Assembly (NCBI RefSeq): GCF_014851685.1
Contig: NZ_JACVAC010000004.1
Span: 372,001-436,000 of the forward strand
Direction of reading: 5' to 3'
Length of the DNA: 64,000 nt
DNA from: Pseudomonas sp. PDM05
GTDB taxonomy: Bacteria; Pseudomonadota; Gammaproteobacteria; Pseudomonadales; Pseudomonadaceae
Shown here: positions 8,546 through 17,979 of the stretch, one piece after another
How positions within the stretch are numbered: position 1 is the first letter of the stretch
Layout: each line of letters begins with the position of its first letter
The notes under the pieces: generated by a model
What the model was told of the DNA's origin: nothing
Seen by the model: the letters and a program-made list of their open reading frames with translations, nothing else
The model's database searches: none
Position numbers and translations under genes: made by a program

Positions 8546-9481
8546 ATGGATCTTCGCCAACTGCGCTACTTCATCGCGCTCAACGAGCACCGCAGTTTCG
8601 TGCGTGCCGCCGACGCCATGGGCATCACGCAACCGGCGTTCAGCCGCAGCATCCAGGGCCTGGAGCAGGAATTCGGCTGCGTGCTGGTGGACCGCGCCCA
8701 CAAGGAGCTGCGCCCCACCCCCGAAGGCCAGGTGGTGCTGCAACATGCCCTGAGCCTGGTGCAAGGCGCGGCGTTGCTCAGCCACGAAGTCACGCGCATG
8801 ACCAAGCTCGACGCCGGTGAAGTACGTTTTGGCAGTGATGGGGCGGCGGCGGTCAATCTGGTGCCCCAGGCCCTCGCGCGGTTTATCACCACCTACCCCA
8901 AGGTGCGCAGCGCGTTGCAGGTGGATAACTGGGAAAAACTCGGGCGTAGCCTGAGCCGCGAAGAGATCGAGTTTTTTATCGCCGATGTGCGCCACTTCGA
9001 GGCCGACCCGAACTTCCAGACCCGGGCCCTGACACCCCGGCGCAGTGTGTTTTTCTGCCGCGCCGGGCACCCGTTGCTGGCCAAGGACAGCCTGTCCACC
9101 AACGACCTGTTCGGCTACCCGCTGGCCACGCCGCTGATCGCGCCGGGCATTCGCAAACTGCTGGCCAACCTCAGCGGGCGTATCGACTTTGTGCCCGCCA
9201 TCGAGCTTGAGCAGTTCTCGACACTGGCGAGCATCGTGCGCCAGTCCGATGCGATTGGCCTGGGCGCCGAAGAAGCCTTCGTCGAAGCGTTCACCAGCGG
9301 CGCGTTGCAGGTGCTGCACTGGCGCAACCTGCCCCACGCCCTCGACAGCCTGAGCAACCGCTGCGGCGTGATCAGCCGCGCTGGGGTGCGCTTGTCGCCT
9401 GCGGCGAAGGCGTTGATCGAGACGCTGCAGGCGGTGGAAAACCAAGCCGATTGGCCCGCGCAAACGTCCCGAAATCATTGA
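8546..9481 (+). CDS. LysR-family transcriptional regulator
   Basis: A 311-aa LysR regulator with the HTH at residues 1-60 (MDLRQLRYFIALNEHRSFVRAADAMGITQPAFSRSIQGLE) and an effector domain (GEVRFGSDGAAAVNLVPQAL; GRIDFVPAIELEQFSTLASIVRQSDAIGLG). ATG at 8546 was chosen over a TTG six codons upstream because MDLRQLRYF is the canonical start of the family. Its last 110 bases overlap, on the opposite strand, the end of the desaturase gene. Its target is not clear, since no divergent partner exists; the desaturase downstream is convergent. Confidence 0.85.
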   Translation: MDLRQLRYFIALNEHRSFVRAADAMGITQPAFSRSIQGLEQEFGCVLVDRAHKELRPTPEGQVVLQHALSLVQGAALLSHEVTRMTKLDAGEVRFGSDGAAAVNLVPQALARFITTYPKVRSALQVDNWEKLGRSLSREEIEFFIADVRHFEADPNFQTRALTPRRSVFFCRAGHPLLAKDSLSTNDLFGYPLATPLIAPGIRKLLANLSGRIDFVPAIELEQFSTLASIVRQSDAIGLGAEEAFVEAFTSGALQVLHWRNLPHALDSLSNRCGVISRAGVRLSPAAKALIETLQAVENQADWPAQTSRNH

Positions 9482-10466
9482 AGCGTACGCCCATCTGCGC
9501 CATGACCTGATGCGCGACCCTGGCGGTCAGTTGGCGGATGTAGAACGGCTCCTTGACCACAAAATGGTGGATGCCGTGGGTGCTGCCGAAGTTGAAGCAG
9601 AACGCCTGCAACGGCCACAGCCACCACGGGTTCAGCACCTGGGTCTGCTGGATCACGTTGCCCGGCTCCACATCGCCGTAGTAGTGCATGTTGGAGCTGA
9701 CAAAGTGCAGGCAAAAGGTGCGCAGCACGTTGGGGCCGATGATCACCACGGCGGCGATGTCGATCACGTGCATCATCTGCAAGGTGCCGGCCGACCACTC
9801 GATGGGCGCCCCCAGCAGGCTGGCGACGCCATTGGCCGCGTGAAAGCCGAGGAACACATACCACGCGCCCCAATGCAGCAGCGCCAGCGGTGCGTAGACC
9901 AGCAGCGCACGCTTGAGGATGCTGAGTTTGTGCTTCCAGGTTTTGGCCCGCAGCATTCGGATAAACGCCGACATGACGTTGTCACCGACCATCAACAGCC
10001 GCGCCAGCCCCCAGGGTTCACCGTTGGTGATGGCGCGCTCCTCCATGTCGGCCTCGGTGCCGGAGACCTTGTGGTGGTTCAGATGCAGATGACGGCGGAC
10101 CCACGGGTTGATCGTGCTCGGCCGCGCCAGCCAGACCAGGCCCATCATCAGGTTGTGGGGGATGCGCTGCTTGCGAAAGTACATGCTGTGGATCAGGTCG
10201 TGTTCCAGCTCGTGGGTCAGCGAGGCGAGAAACGCATTGATCAGCAGGCACGCCCACCAAGCCATGTGACCGCTGATGTAGAGCGCCGCCGAGCCGAGCA
10301 TGCCGAGCAACGCAAAGGCCAGGATGCCGGCGCCCAGGGCGTCCTGATGCAGCAGCCAGGGGTGCTGCTGGCGCAGGCGCATGCCTTCGGCCAGCACCAC
10401 GTCACGGATATGCGCCGCACGCTGTTGTGCGTTCATCTGTTGGGGACTTGCAGAAGTACCGTCCAT
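9372..10466 (-). CDS. membrane fatty-acid desaturase
   Basis: A 364-aa integral-membrane di-iron enzyme of the fatty-acid desaturase/hydroxylase family. The three histidine boxes are visible: HELEHDLIH (85-93), HLHLNHH (126-132) and THGIHHF (about 315-321). Hydrophobic pairs lie around residues 47-82 and 190-250. It probably desaturates or hydroxylates an acyl chain in the inner membrane; the electron donor is not encoded nearby. The start (ATG 10466) faces the AraC-type regulator across 100 bases, which suggests control by that regulator. The C-terminal 36 codons overlap the LysR gene end-to-end; this tail is rich in Pro, Ser and Ala and is probably unstructured. Confidence 0.85.
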   Translation of the reverse strand: MDGTSASPQQMNAQQRAAHIRDVVLAEGMRLRQQHPWLLHQDALGAGILAFALLGMLGSAALYISGHMAWWACLLINAFLASLTHELEHDLIHSMYFRKQRIPHNLMMGLVWLARPSTINPWVRRHLHLNHHKVSGTEADMEERAITNGEPWGLARLLMVGDNVMSAFIRMLRAKTWKHKLSILKRALLVYAPLALLHWGAWYVFLGFHAANGVASLLGAPIEWSAGTLQMMHVIDIAAVVIIGPNVLRTFCLHFVSSNMHYYGDVEPGNVIQQTQVLNPWWLWPLQAFCFNFGSTHGIHHFVVKEPFYIRQLTARVAHQVMAQMGVRFNDFGTFARANRLGFPPPAASRSTPSPQATSAPQRG

Positions 10467-10566
10467 GCTTCCATCCTCTGGTTATCGATGGATGCATCCT
10501 GGCCCATGCGGTCCCCCAGGGCATCAGCTCCACACGCCAACCTGTTGACCGCAAGCGCCAATCACC

Positions 10567-11571
10567 ATGCCCGAAGCCACTTCCCTCGCCAGCTGGACCC
10601 GCGCCCTGCGCAAGCAACTCGACGCCCTCGGCCTCGACAGCGCCGCGCTGTGCATCGCAGCCGGGCTCGACCCCCAGCTGATGGACGATCCCAATGCGCG
10701 CTACCCGCTGTCGGCCACCACACGCCTGTGGGCGCTGGCGGTGCAGGCCAGCGGCGACCCGGCGATCGGTTTGCGGGTGTCGCGGTTTGTCAGCCCCACC
10801 ACCTTTCACGCACTGGGCTATGCGCTGGTGGCCAGCGGCAGCCTGCGCGAAGTGTTCGAGCGCATCGTGCGGTATCACCAGGTGGTCAGCGATGCCCTGA
10901 CCCTGGAGCTGAGCGGGGATGGCGAACGCTACCGTTTTCGCCTGCTGCAACCGCAGGGCAGCCCGGCGCCGGCGTTCGAAGCCATCGATGCGTTTGCGGC
11001 GATTTATGTGCGCACCTGCCGTAATCGCCTGGGGCGTGACTATGCACCGCTCGCCGTGTACTTGCGGCGCCCGCAGCCGGCTGACCCAACGCCGTGGCAC
11101 ACGGTGTTTCGCGCGCCGGTGTTTTTTGCCGCCGAGGAAGACCGCCTGGAATTCGCCGCCCAGGACTTCGACAGCCACCTCGACGACGCCAACCCCGAGC
11201 TGGCCGAACACAATGAAACCGTGCTCAAGCGCACCCTCGCGCAACTGCAACCGCTGACCTGGGAGCGCAGGGTGCGCCGGGTGATCGAAGCGCAACTGCC
11301 CGACGGCGAGCCGAGCGCGGAGCGGGTTGCCCAGGCGTTGCACTTGAGCCTGCGCAGTTTGCAGCGGCATCTGGCGGATGAAGGCTGTCGGTTTGATGCG
11401 CTGCTCAACGAGTGCCGGGAGAATCTGGCGTTGCTGCACTTGCGGGACCCGCAATGCTCATTGGCGGAGATCAGTCATTTGCTCGGGTTTGCCGATACCA
11501 GCAGTTTCAGCCGCGCGTTCAAGCGCTGGACGGGGGTGACGCCGGGGCAGTTTCGGGAGGGGTTGCGGTAG
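10567..11571 (+). CDS. AraC-family regulator (OruR/ArgR-like N-domain)
   Basis: A 334-aa AraC regulator. The N-terminal ~200 residues match the arabinose-binding-like domain found in OruR-type proteins (ALCIAAGLDPQLMDDPNARYPL; RLWALAVQASGDPAIGLRV). The C-terminal pair of HTHs is clear (ERVAQALHLSLRSLQRHLADEGCRF; SLAEISHLLGFADTSSFSRAFKRWTGVTPGQFR). It is transcribed divergently from the desaturase gene across 100 bases, so it is the obvious candidate regulator of that gene, probably responding to a lipid-related effector (inference). Confidence 0.88.
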   Translation: MPEATSLASWTRALRKQLDALGLDSAALCIAAGLDPQLMDDPNARYPLSATTRLWALAVQASGDPAIGLRVSRFVSPTTFHALGYALVASGSLREVFERIVRYHQVVSDALTLELSGDGERYRFRLLQPQGSPAPAFEAIDAFAAIYVRTCRNRLGRDYAPLAVYLRRPQPADPTPWHTVFRAPVFFAAEEDRLEFAAQDFDSHLDDANPELAEHNETVLKRTLAQLQPLTWERRVRRVIEAQLPDGEPSAERVAQALHLSLRSLQRHLADEGCRFDALLNECRENLALLHLRDPQCSLAEISHLLGFADTSSFSRAFKRWTGVTPGQFREGLR

Positions 11572-11597
11572 AGATTTGTGTTGCTTGGGAGGGCCTC

Positions 11598-11681
11598 TTC
11601 GCGAGCAAGCCCGCTCCCACATTTGACCGAGTTCCAACTTTGGAATGCAGTCAAATGTGGGAGCGGGCTTGCTCGCGAAGG
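11598..11681. repeat. REP pair (inverted)
   Basis: cgcgagcaagcccgctcccacattt at the left is answered by aaatgtgggagcgggcttgctcgcg at the right, with about 30 bases between. It separates the AraC gene from the convergent receiver gene and may help end both transcripts. Confidence 0.9.
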
Positions 11682-11692
11682 CGTCAGATCAG

Positions 11693-12058
11693 TCAACGCC
11701 CTCGATCACGCCGTAACACCTTGCGCACCCGCGCCACCAACGCCTTGGCCGCGAACGGCTTGAGCAAGTAGTCATCCTCATGCAGTTCCAACCCGCGCAG
11801 GCGGTCTTCAATTCCACCGGGCGTGGTCAGGAACAACAGCGGCGTGTCGCCCTTCTGGCGAATCGACTGCTGCAACTTCCAGGCATTCAGCCCCGGCAGC
11901 ATCACATCCAGGATCACCAGATCGTACTCGCTGCTTTCCACAAAGCGCTGGGCCGCCATGCCGTTGGCCGCGACTTCCACGCTGTAGCCCGCCTCGTTCA
12001 GGCCCTGGGCCATCTGCTGTGCCTCATCGGATTCATGTTCCACTAACAGCACGCGCAT
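11693..12058 (-). CDS. single-domain response regulator (receiver only)
   Basis: A 121-aa stand-alone receiver resembling the N-terminal half of an OmpR/CopR-type regulator. The phosphorylatable Asp is in LVILDVMLPG (about D52), the conserved Thr in LLFLTTPGG and the Lys in LLKPF. The Mg-binding acidic pair at the start reads E-H (VEHESDE) instead of the usual E-D or D-D. The frame stops right after alpha-5 (ARVRKVLRRDRGR), so no winged helix is present. The start MRVLLVEHE is the natural receiver start; the open frame extends upstream without domain support. It may be a real single-domain regulator or a truncated OmpR protein. No histidine kinase is adjacent. Confidence 0.75.
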   Translation of the reverse strand: MRVLLVEHESDEAQQMAQGLNEAGYSVEVAANGMAAQRFVESSEYDLVILDVMLPGLNAWKLQQSIRQKGDTPLLFLTTPGGIEDRLRGLELHEDDYLLKPFAAKALVARVRKVLRRDRGR

Positions 12059-12096
12059 AACACACCTCGATTGATCAGGCCTGCAGGCTAACACCC

Positions 12097-12783
12097 TCAG
12101 GTGTGCGCCGCCTCCCGCAGGCGCTCGGCGTCGAGGATTTCGATTGCGCCGTAGCCCAGGCGCACGATGCCTCGGGCTTGCAGGTCCTTGAGCAGGGCGT
12201 TGGTGGTCTGGCGTGACAGGCTGAGCATCGCGGCGAGGTCTTCCTGGGGCAGTTGCACGCTGCGCCGTGAGGGCTCGATGTCGCCGTAGCCCTCGACCAT
12301 CATCAGCAAACGATGGGCCAGGCGCACCGAGGCGGGCATCAGGCTCAGGTGTTCCAGGCCGATAAAACTCAGGCGCAGTTTCTGGCTCATCAGCAAGGCC
12401 AGGTCGCGCCAATACCGGGGGTTTTGCTCAAGAATGCCGAGCAGCGCCTGCTGCGGCACCTGCAACAGCGTGCACGGCCCGACGGCGCTGGCGTCGTGGG
12501 TACGCGGCAGGCCGTCGAACAGGCAGATTTCGCCGAACCAGAACGGCGACTCCACCAGGCTCAATACCGCCTCCTTGCCGTGTTCGTTCACCGCGCTGAT
12601 GCGCAGGCTGCCGTCCAGCACCGCATACAGGCCGCAGGGTGGATCACCGCGTTTGAACAGGCATTGCCCAGCTACCAGCGAGCGCAATCGGGCGTGAGCC
12701 AGCAAGCTATGCTGAAACGCTGTAGGCAGGTGGCTGAACCAGTGACCGGCGGCGAGCCGCGCGTGCCATTGAGCTGCGTCCAT
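12097..12783 (-). CDS. Crp/Fnr-family transcriptional regulator
   Basis: A 228-aa Crp/Fnr regulator. The cyclic-nucleotide-binding-like beta barrel covers residues ~18-135 (GQCLFKRGDPPCGLYAVLDGSLRIS; FWFGEICLFDGLPRTHDASA). The helix-turn-helix is at ~165-210 (LPQEDLAAMLSLSRQTTNALLKDLQARGIVRLGYGAIEILD). It lacks the N-terminal Fnr cysteines, so it is not an oxygen-sensing Fe-S type. The upstream gene for the Mpo1-like protein is divergent (about 80 bases), so a shared control region is possible. Confidence 0.88.
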   Translation of the reverse strand: MDAAQWHARLAAGHWFSHLPTAFQHSLLAHARLRSLVAGQCLFKRGDPPCGLYAVLDGSLRISAVNEHGKEAVLSLVESPFWFGEICLFDGLPRTHDASAVGPCTLLQVPQQALLGILEQNPRYWRDLALLMSQKLRLSFIGLEHLSLMPASVRLAHRLLMMVEGYGDIEPSRRSVQLPQEDLAAMLSLSRQTTNALLKDLQARGIVRLGYGAIEILDAERLREAAHT

Positions 12784-12866
12784 GGGAACTCCAGAGATTG
12801 TCGCCCAACTGACAGTCAGGCAACGACTGACAGAGCATGATCAAACATCCTACAGGAGGAACAAGA

Positions 12867-13394
12867 ATGAAAAGCCTCGTCGAGCATCTTAGCCAATACG
12901 CCGCCTACCACCGCGACCCACGCAATATCGCCAGCCACTTTATCGGCATCCCGTTGATTGTCGTCGCAGTGGCCGTGCTGCTGTCACGCCCGCAATGGGC
13001 GGTGGCTGGGCTGTGGATTTCACCGGCGGTTCTTCTCGCGTTGTTCAGCGCAGTGTTTTACCTGCGCCTGGAACTGGCGCTGGGTGCACTGATGACGGTG
13101 CTGATGGGCTTGTCGGTGTGGGCCGGGCATGTGCTGGCGGCGCAGAGCACAGCGGTGTGGCTCGGCAGCGGCATCGGGATGTTCGTGGTGGGCTGGGTGA
13201 TCCAGTTCGTAGGGCACTACTACGAAGGCAAAAAGCCCGCGTTTGTGGATGATGTGTCGGGGCTGATCGTCGGGCCGTTGTTTGTGGTGGCCGAGTTGGC
13301 GTTTCTGCTGGGGCTGCGCCATGACCTCAAGCAGCAGATCGAAGCACGGTCGGGCCCTGTGACGCGCCGCGATCTTGAGCCGAGAAAGGTCTAG
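12867..13394 (+). CDS. Mpo1-like (DUF962) membrane protein
   Basis: A 175-aa DUF962/Mpo1-like protein with about four membrane helices. Two conserved metal-binding histidine regions are visible: YHRDPRNIASHFIGIP near the N-terminus and FVGHYYEGKKPAF around residue 115. Yeast Mpo1 is an iron-dependent dioxygenase acting on 2-hydroxy fatty acids; the bacterial function is only inferred. The ATG at 12867 has a perfect AGGAGGA site; an earlier in-frame start adds ten unlikely residues. Together with two desaturases it makes a third lipid-modifying membrane enzyme in this part of the window. Confidence 0.85.
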   Translation: MKSLVEHLSQYAAYHRDPRNIASHFIGIPLIVVAVAVLLSRPQWAVAGLWISPAVLLALFSAVFYLRLELALGALMTVLMGLSVWAGHVLAAQSTAVWLGSGIGMFVVGWVIQFVGHYYEGKKPAFVDDVSGLIVGPLFVVAELAFLLGLRHDLKQQIEARSGPVTRRDLEPRKV

Positions 13395-13396
13395 AT

Positions 13397-13487
13397 GTGG
13401 GAGCTGGCTTGCCTGCGATAGCGGTGGGTCAGCCAGCACTTTCATCAACTGACACGCCGCCTTCGCGAGCAAGCCCGCTCCCACAGT
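13397..13487. repeat. REP pair (inverted, left copy diverged)
   Basis: tgtgggagctggcttgcctgcga at the left and tcgcgagcaagcccgctcccaca at the right form an inverted pair in the gap between the convergent Mpo1-like gene and cysA. Confidence 0.85.
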
Positions 13488-13523
13488 TTGGTCCCATTCC
13501 AGATTGGGCCTGGCGGTGGGTTC

Positions 13524-14504
13524 TTAGGCTTTTTGCCAGACCTTGGGCTTGAAGAACAGGGTCTCGCCACGAGCCAGACCCGTGAGGCTGTCGTGGTCTT
13601 TAACCACTTCAGCTTCGATCAGTTCGCTCTGGCCTTCCACTTTCAACGTCACCCGCGTGGTGGCGCCCAGGGGGCGGATGTCGCGCACTTCGGCGGCGTG
13701 GTGGTCTTCCAGTTCATGGCGCGACAGCGACACTTCATGCGGGCGGAACAACACATGATTGTCTTCGCCCAGGTGCAGACGGTTCGAATCACCGAGGAAG
13801 TGATAGACGAAATCGCTGGCCGGGTTTTCGTAGACGTCGCCCGGTGAGCCGATCTGCTCGATCACGCCCTTGTTCATCACCACGATACGGTCGGCAACTT
13901 CCATGGCCTCTTCCTGGTCGTGGGTCACGAACACCGAGGTCAGGTTGATGTCTTCGTGCAGGCGCGCCAGCCAGCGGCGCAGTTCCTTGCGCACCTTGGC
14001 GTCGAGGGCGCCGAAGGGTTCGTCGAGCAGCAGCACTTTGGGCTCCACCGCCAGGGCGCGGGCCAGGGCGATACGCTGGCGCTGGCCACCGGAGAGTTGT
14101 TCCGGGTAACGATCCGACAACCAATCCAGCTGCACCATGTTCAGCAGTTCGTGGACCTTGCTGGCGATCTGGCTTTCGCTCGGACGCTGGTTTTTCGGTT
14201 TCATGCGCAGGCCGAACGCCACGTTGTCGAACACGGTCATGTGCCGGAACAACGCGTAATGCTGGAACACGAAGCCGACGTTGCGATCACGCACGTCGTG
14301 GCCGGAGACGTCTTCACCGTGGAACACGATGCTGCCGTCATCCGGGGTTTCCAGGCCGGCGATGATGCGCAGCAAGGTAGTCTTGCCGCAGCCGGAGGGC
14401 CCGAGCAACGCCACCAGCTCGCCACTCTGGATGTCCAGATTGATGCTGTTCAGGGCCTTGAAGGCATTGAAGTTCTTGCTGACATTACGCACTTCGATCG
14501 ACAT
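13524..14504 (-). CDS. cysA: CysA, sulfate/thiosulfate ABC transporter ATPase
   Basis: A 326-aa ATPase of the CysAWTP importer. Walker A (GPSGCGKTT), Q-loop region ([20 protein letters not shown]), signature (LSGGQRQR), Walker B ([12 protein letters not shown]) and H-loop ([15 protein letters not shown]) are all intact. A C-terminal TOBE-like domain follows ([14 protein letters not shown] ... [12 protein letters not shown]). It is the last gene of the sbp-cysT-cysW-cysA run, three bases after cysW. It powers sulfate uptake across the inner membrane for cysteine synthesis, normally under CysB control in this genus. Confidence 0.96.
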   Translation of the reverse strand: MSIEVRNVSKNFNAFKALNSINLDIQSGELVALLGPSGCGKTTLLRIIAGLETPDDGSIVFHGEDVSGHDVRDRNVGFVFQHYALFRHMTVFDNVAFGLRMKPKNQRPSESQIASKVHELLNMVQLDWLSDRYPEQLSGGQRQRIALARALAVEPKVLLLDEPFGALDAKVRKELRRWLARLHEDINLTSVFVTHDQEEAMEVADRIVVMNKGVIEQIGSPGDVYENPASDFVYHFLGDSNRLHLGEDNHVLFRPHEVSLSRHELEDHHAAEVRDIRPLGATTRVTLKVEGQSELIEAEVVKDHDSLTGLARGETLFFKPKVWQKA

Positions 14505-14507
14505 GAC

Positions 14508-15380
14508 TTATTCCTCACCGGCACTTTTGCGCAGGCGGTTGATACGGTTCTCGCTCCACTGCTTGAGCAGCAGGATAAAGAGCGCCAGGATCAGCAGCAG
14601 GCTGGCCACCGCAAACGCGGCAACGTGGTTGTATTCGTTATAGAGAATCTCGACGTGCAGCGGCAGGGTGTTGGTGACGCCGCGGATGTGGCCGGACACC
14701 ACCGACACCGCGCCGAACTCGCCCATGGCCCGCGCGGTGCACAGCACCACGCCGTAGATCAGGCCCCATTTGATGTTCGGCACGGTAACGTGCCAGAACA
14801 TCTGCCAGCCGTTCGCACCGAGCAGCCGCGCGGCTTCTTCTTCCTGGGTGCCCTGCTCTTGCATCAGCGGGATCAGTTCACGGGCCACGAACGGCACGGT
14901 GACGAAGATGGTCGCGAGCACGATGCCGGGCAAGGCGAACACGATCTGGATGTCGTGGTCCTGCAACCACGGGCCAAAGAAGCCCTGGGCGCCGAACATC
15001 AGCACGTAGACCAGGCCCGCAATGACCGGCGACACCGAGAACGGCAGGTCGATCAGCGTGACCAGGATGCTCTTGCCACGGAACGAGTACTTGCTCACGC
15101 ACCACGCGGCGCTGACGCCAAACACCAGGTTGAGCGGCACCGAGATCAATACGGCGATCACGGTGAGTTTCAACGCCGACAGCGCGTCGGGTTCAAGGAT
15201 CGCGGTGAAGAACGAACCCAGGCCGTTCTTCAGGCCCTGGGTCACCACGATCAACAGCGGCAACAGCAGGAACAGCACAAACACCAGCCAGCCGAGGCCG
15301 ATCAGGATACGTCGTGACGTCGCGCTGCCACGGCGGGCGGCGTTGGCCGAAGACGCGGCGGAAATAGACGATTGGGACAT
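14508..15380 (-). CDS. cysW: CysW, sulfate ABC transporter permease
   Basis: A 290-aa inner-membrane permease of the sulfate importer. The first ~25 residues are polar (Ser/Ala/Arg), then six membrane helices follow. The EAA loop reads [23 protein letters not shown], where CysA docks. [18 protein letters not shown] is typical of CysW. It pairs with CysT, whose gene ends 13 bases upstream. Confidence 0.95.
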   Translation of the reverse strand: MSQSSISAASSANAARRGSATSRRILIGLGWLVFVLFLLLPLLIVVTQGLKNGLGSFFTAILEPDALSALKLTVIAVLISVPLNLVFGVSAAWCVSKYSFRGKSILVTLIDLPFSVSPVIAGLVYVLMFGAQGFFGPWLQDHDIQIVFALPGIVLATIFVTVPFVARELIPLMQEQGTQEEEAARLLGANGWQMFWHVTVPNIKWGLIYGVVLCTARAMGEFGAVSVVSGHIRGVTNTLPLHVEILYNEYNHVAAFAVASLLLILALFILLLKQWSENRINRLRKSAGEE

Positions 15381-15393
15381 GTTCCGCGCCTCC

Positions 15394-16212
15394 TTATGGA
15401 CGTTCGATGCGCCGCTGCAACAAGTTGATCAGCAGCAGCAAGACAAAGGAAACCACCAGCATCAACACCCCGATGGAGGTGGCGCCGCGGTAGTCGTATT
15501 GGTCGAGCTTGACCATGATCAGCAGCGGCAGGATCTCGGTTTTCATCGGCATGTTGCCGGCGATGAAGATCACCGAGCCGTACTCACCGACGCCACGGGC
15601 AAACGCCAGGGCAAAGCCGGTCAGCCAGGCGGGCAGCAGTGCCGGCACCAGGATGTAGCGGAACACCTGCAACGGCTTGGCGCCCAGGCAGGCGGCGGCT
15701 TCTTCGACTTCGCGGGGGATGTCGGCCAGTACCGGCTGCACCGTGCGCACCACGAACGGCAGCGTGACGAACGTCAGCGCCAGGGTGATGCCCAGGGGGG
15801 TGTAGGCGATCTTGAAGCCCAGGTCAGCGGCGAACTGGCCGACGAAGCCGTTTGGCGTGTACAGCGCGGTCAGCGCGATACCGGCGACAGCCGTGGGCAA
15901 GGCGAACGGCAGGTCGATCATCGCGTCGATGATCTTGCGGCCGGGGAAGGTGTAGCGCACCAGCACCCAGGCCAGCAGTGTGCCGATCACGCCGTTGATC
16001 AGCGCGGCGTACAACGCGGTGCTGAAGCTCAATTGCAACGCCGCCAACACGCGCGGAGCGGAGATGATGTTCCAGAACTGATCCCAGGTGAGTTGGGCGG
16101 CGTGTACAAACATCGCCGCCAGGGGGATGAGTACGATCAGGCTGAGGTACACCACGGTGTAGCCCAGCGTCAGCCCGAAGCCGGGTATGACGGGGGAGAT
16201 ACGACGCGACAT
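15394..16212 (-). CDS. cysT: CysT (CysU), sulfate ABC transporter permease
   Basis: A 272-aa permease. It begins [31 protein letters not shown], a standard CysT start. Conserved parts include [19 protein letters not shown], the EAA loop [32 protein letters not shown] and [17 protein letters not shown]. It lies about 200 bases downstream of sbp, with a degenerate REP pair between, and directly upstream of cysW. Confidence 0.95.
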   Translation of the reverse strand: MSRRISPVIPGFGLTLGYTVVYLSLIVLIPLAAMFVHAAQLTWDQFWNIISAPRVLAALQLSFSTALYAALINGVIGTLLAWVLVRYTFPGRKIIDAMIDLPFALPTAVAGIALTALYTPNGFVGQFAADLGFKIAYTPLGITLALTFVTLPFVVRTVQPVLADIPREVEEAAACLGAKPLQVFRYILVPALLPAWLTGFALAFARGVGEYGSVIFIAGNMPMKTEILPLLIMVKLDQYDYRGATSIGVLMLVVSFVLLLLINLLQRRIERP

Positions 16213-16255
16213 AAGAGTCCTTGGTTAGCGGGGAAGATACCACTGTAGGAACAAG

Positions 16256-16372
16256 CCTTCTGTGGGGCTGGCTTTTCGGTGGAAGCTGGGCTTGCCCGCG
16301 ATGCAGGCACCTCGGTGTGTCAGTCACACCTTGGTGATGCTATCGCAGGCAAGTCAGCTCCCACACAAGCCA
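16256..16372. repeat. degenerate REP pair between sbp and cysT
   Basis: Diverged REP copies (tgtggggctggctttt ... aagtcagctcccacaca) lie inside the sulfate operon. Their position could give different transcript levels for the abundant binding protein and for the permeases (inference). Confidence 0.65.
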
Positions 16373-16410
16373 GATCTCACAGAAAAGCGGGTTACTACAG
16401 GTAGTGTTGC

Positions 16411-17421
16411 TTACTGCGCCGTGTAGATCTGGTCGAACACGCCACCGTCGTTAAAGAACTTCGGCTGGGCAGTTTTCCAGCCGCCGAAGTCTTTGTCGAT
16501 AGTCACCAGGTCCAGTTTCGGGAACTGTTGGGCGTATTTGGCGGCGACTTTGGCATCGCGTGGGCGGTAGAAGTTTTTCGCCGCAATCTCCTGGCCAGCC
16601 GGGCTGTACAGGTGTTTCAGGTATTCGGTGGCGATCTCGGTGTTACCCTTTTTCTCGGCGTTCTTGTCGACCAGGGCAACCGGTGGTTCGGCAAGGATCG
16701 ACAGGGACGGTACGACGATGTCGAACTTGTCGGCGCCGCCGTCTTCCTTGAGTGCCAGGAAGGCTTCGTTTTCCCAGGCCAGCAACACGTCACCCTGACC
16801 GTTGTTGACAAAGGTGATGGTCGAACCGCGAGCGCCGGTGTCCAGCACAGGCACGTGTTTGAACAGCTCTTTCACGTATTCCTGGGCCTTGGCTTCGCTA
16901 CCGCCGGTTTTCAGGCCGTAGGCCCAGGCGGCGAGGAAGTTCCAGCGGGCGCCGCCGGAGGTTTTCGGGTTCGGGGTGATCACCGACACGTCTTTCTTGA
17001 TCAGGTCGCCCCAATCCTTGATGCCTTTGGGGTTGCCCTTGCGCACCAGGAACACGATGGTCGAGGTATACGGGGTGCTGGCGTCCGGCAGGCGGGTCTG
17101 CCAGTTTTCCGGAAGGGTCTTGCCCAGCTTGGCGATTTCATCGATGTCACCGGCCAGGGCCAGGGTCACGACGTCGGCGCGCAGGCCGTCGATCACGGCG
17201 CGGCCTTGCTTGCCCGAACCGCCGTGGGATTGCTGGATCTTCACATTGTCGCCAGGGTGAGCCTGCTTCCAGTAGCTGGTGAACTCAGCGTTGTAGTCCT
17301 GGTACAGCTCACGGGTCGGATCGTACGAGACGTTGAGCAACTCGTAGTCCTTGGCAACGGCGGAACCGGCAAACACGGCGCTGGCCAGGGCGGCCAGGGC
17401 ATAACGGCGAATCGACGACAT
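16411..17421 (-). CDS. sbp: Sbp, periplasmic sulfate-binding protein
   Basis: A 336-aa periplasmic protein with a clear signal peptide ([19 protein letters not shown], cut before [11 protein letters not shown]). The mature start, [17 protein letters not shown], and the ligand-binding region, [18 protein letters not shown], match the sulfate/thiosulfate binding family. [19 protein letters not shown] is also diagnostic. It is the first gene of the sulfate operon, delivering sulfate to CysTWA, and oscA lies just upstream in the same direction. Confidence 0.96.
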   Translation of the reverse strand: MSSIRRYALAALASAVFAGSAVAKDYELLNVSYDPTRELYQDYNAEFTSYWKQAHPGDNVKIQQSHGGSGKQGRAVIDGLRADVVTLALAGDIDEIAKLGKTLPENWQTRLPDASTPYTSTIVFLVRKGNPKGIKDWGDLIKKDVSVITPNPKTSGGARWNFLAAWAYGLKTGGSEAKAQEYVKELFKHVPVLDTGARGSTITFVNNGQGDVLLAWENEAFLALKEDGGADKFDIVVPSLSILAEPPVALVDKNAEKKGNTEIATEYLKHLYSPAGQEIAAKNFYRPRDAKVAAKYAQQFPKLDLVTIDKDFGGWKTAQPKFFNDGGVFDQIYTAQ

Positions 17422-17495
17422 AGAAGCTCCTGAAAATTCTGGGTGTTGGCTTTTTCTTATAAGTGCGGGTCTAGCATGCGAATCGCCGTTGCTGC

Positions 17496-17678
17496 TCAGC
17501 TCGGTTTGTTACCCGGGTTCTGCAGGCGGAATTTTTCTTTGCGTTCGATCTGTACCACTTGCGCGTTGTGCACAGTGATTTCCACCGCGCCGAACCGCAG
17601 ATCGCGCAACGCGCTCTGGATCTCACGCAAAATGGCTGCTTCGTCCTGGCCGTCGACGCTACGTAGAGATGCGCTCAT
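17496..17678 (-). CDS. oscA: OscA, sulfur-starvation small protein
   Basis: A 60-aa cytoplasmic protein, matching the length and position (next to sbp) of OscA, needed for organosulfur use and chromate resistance in other Pseudomonas. The sequence [51 protein letters not shown] is compact, ending NPGNKPS. ATG 17678 has AGGAG upstream; the longer open frame beginning 42 bases earlier has no such site. It is probably co-transcribed with sbp (about 75 bases downstream) and induced by sulfur limitation. Confidence 0.9.
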   Translation of the reverse strand: MSASLRSVDGQDEAAILREIQSALRDLRFGAVEITVHNAQVVQIERKEKFRLQNPGNKPS

Positions 17679-17876
17679 GGTCTCGCTCCTGAAATGAATA
17701 GAGCCTCGCAGTGGCGGCACTGCTTGCGGCGTGAGAGCGATAGTAGATAAGCGCAGATATTCTTAAAAATACTATTTAAGAATGTTTATATAACCAGAAA
17801 GAATTTTCTGATGGGACGTGGGGTTGCGCGGGACTTTCAGGCGTCGACACTGAAATCAAGCCTTGCATAGAGCCAA

Positions 17877-17967
17877 ATGTGGGAGCGGGCTTGCCCGCGA
17901 ATGCGGTCTGTCAGTGACAGATGTGTTGTCTGATCCATCGCTTTCGCGGGCAAGCCCGCTCCCACAT
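17877..17967. repeat. REP pair (inverted)
   Basis: tgtgggagcgggcttgcccgcgaa and its complement ttcgcgggcaagcccgctcccaca flank about 45 bases, just after the stop codon of the PAS-GGDEF-EAL gene. Confidence 0.9.
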
Positions 17968-17979
17968 TCTGGCTGTATT

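Noticed and set aside
13920..16248. Long plus-strand frames opposite cysA/cysW/cysT
   Set aside because: Antisense shadows: Gln/His/Arg-rich, with no domains, while the minus strand carries the clear cys genes.
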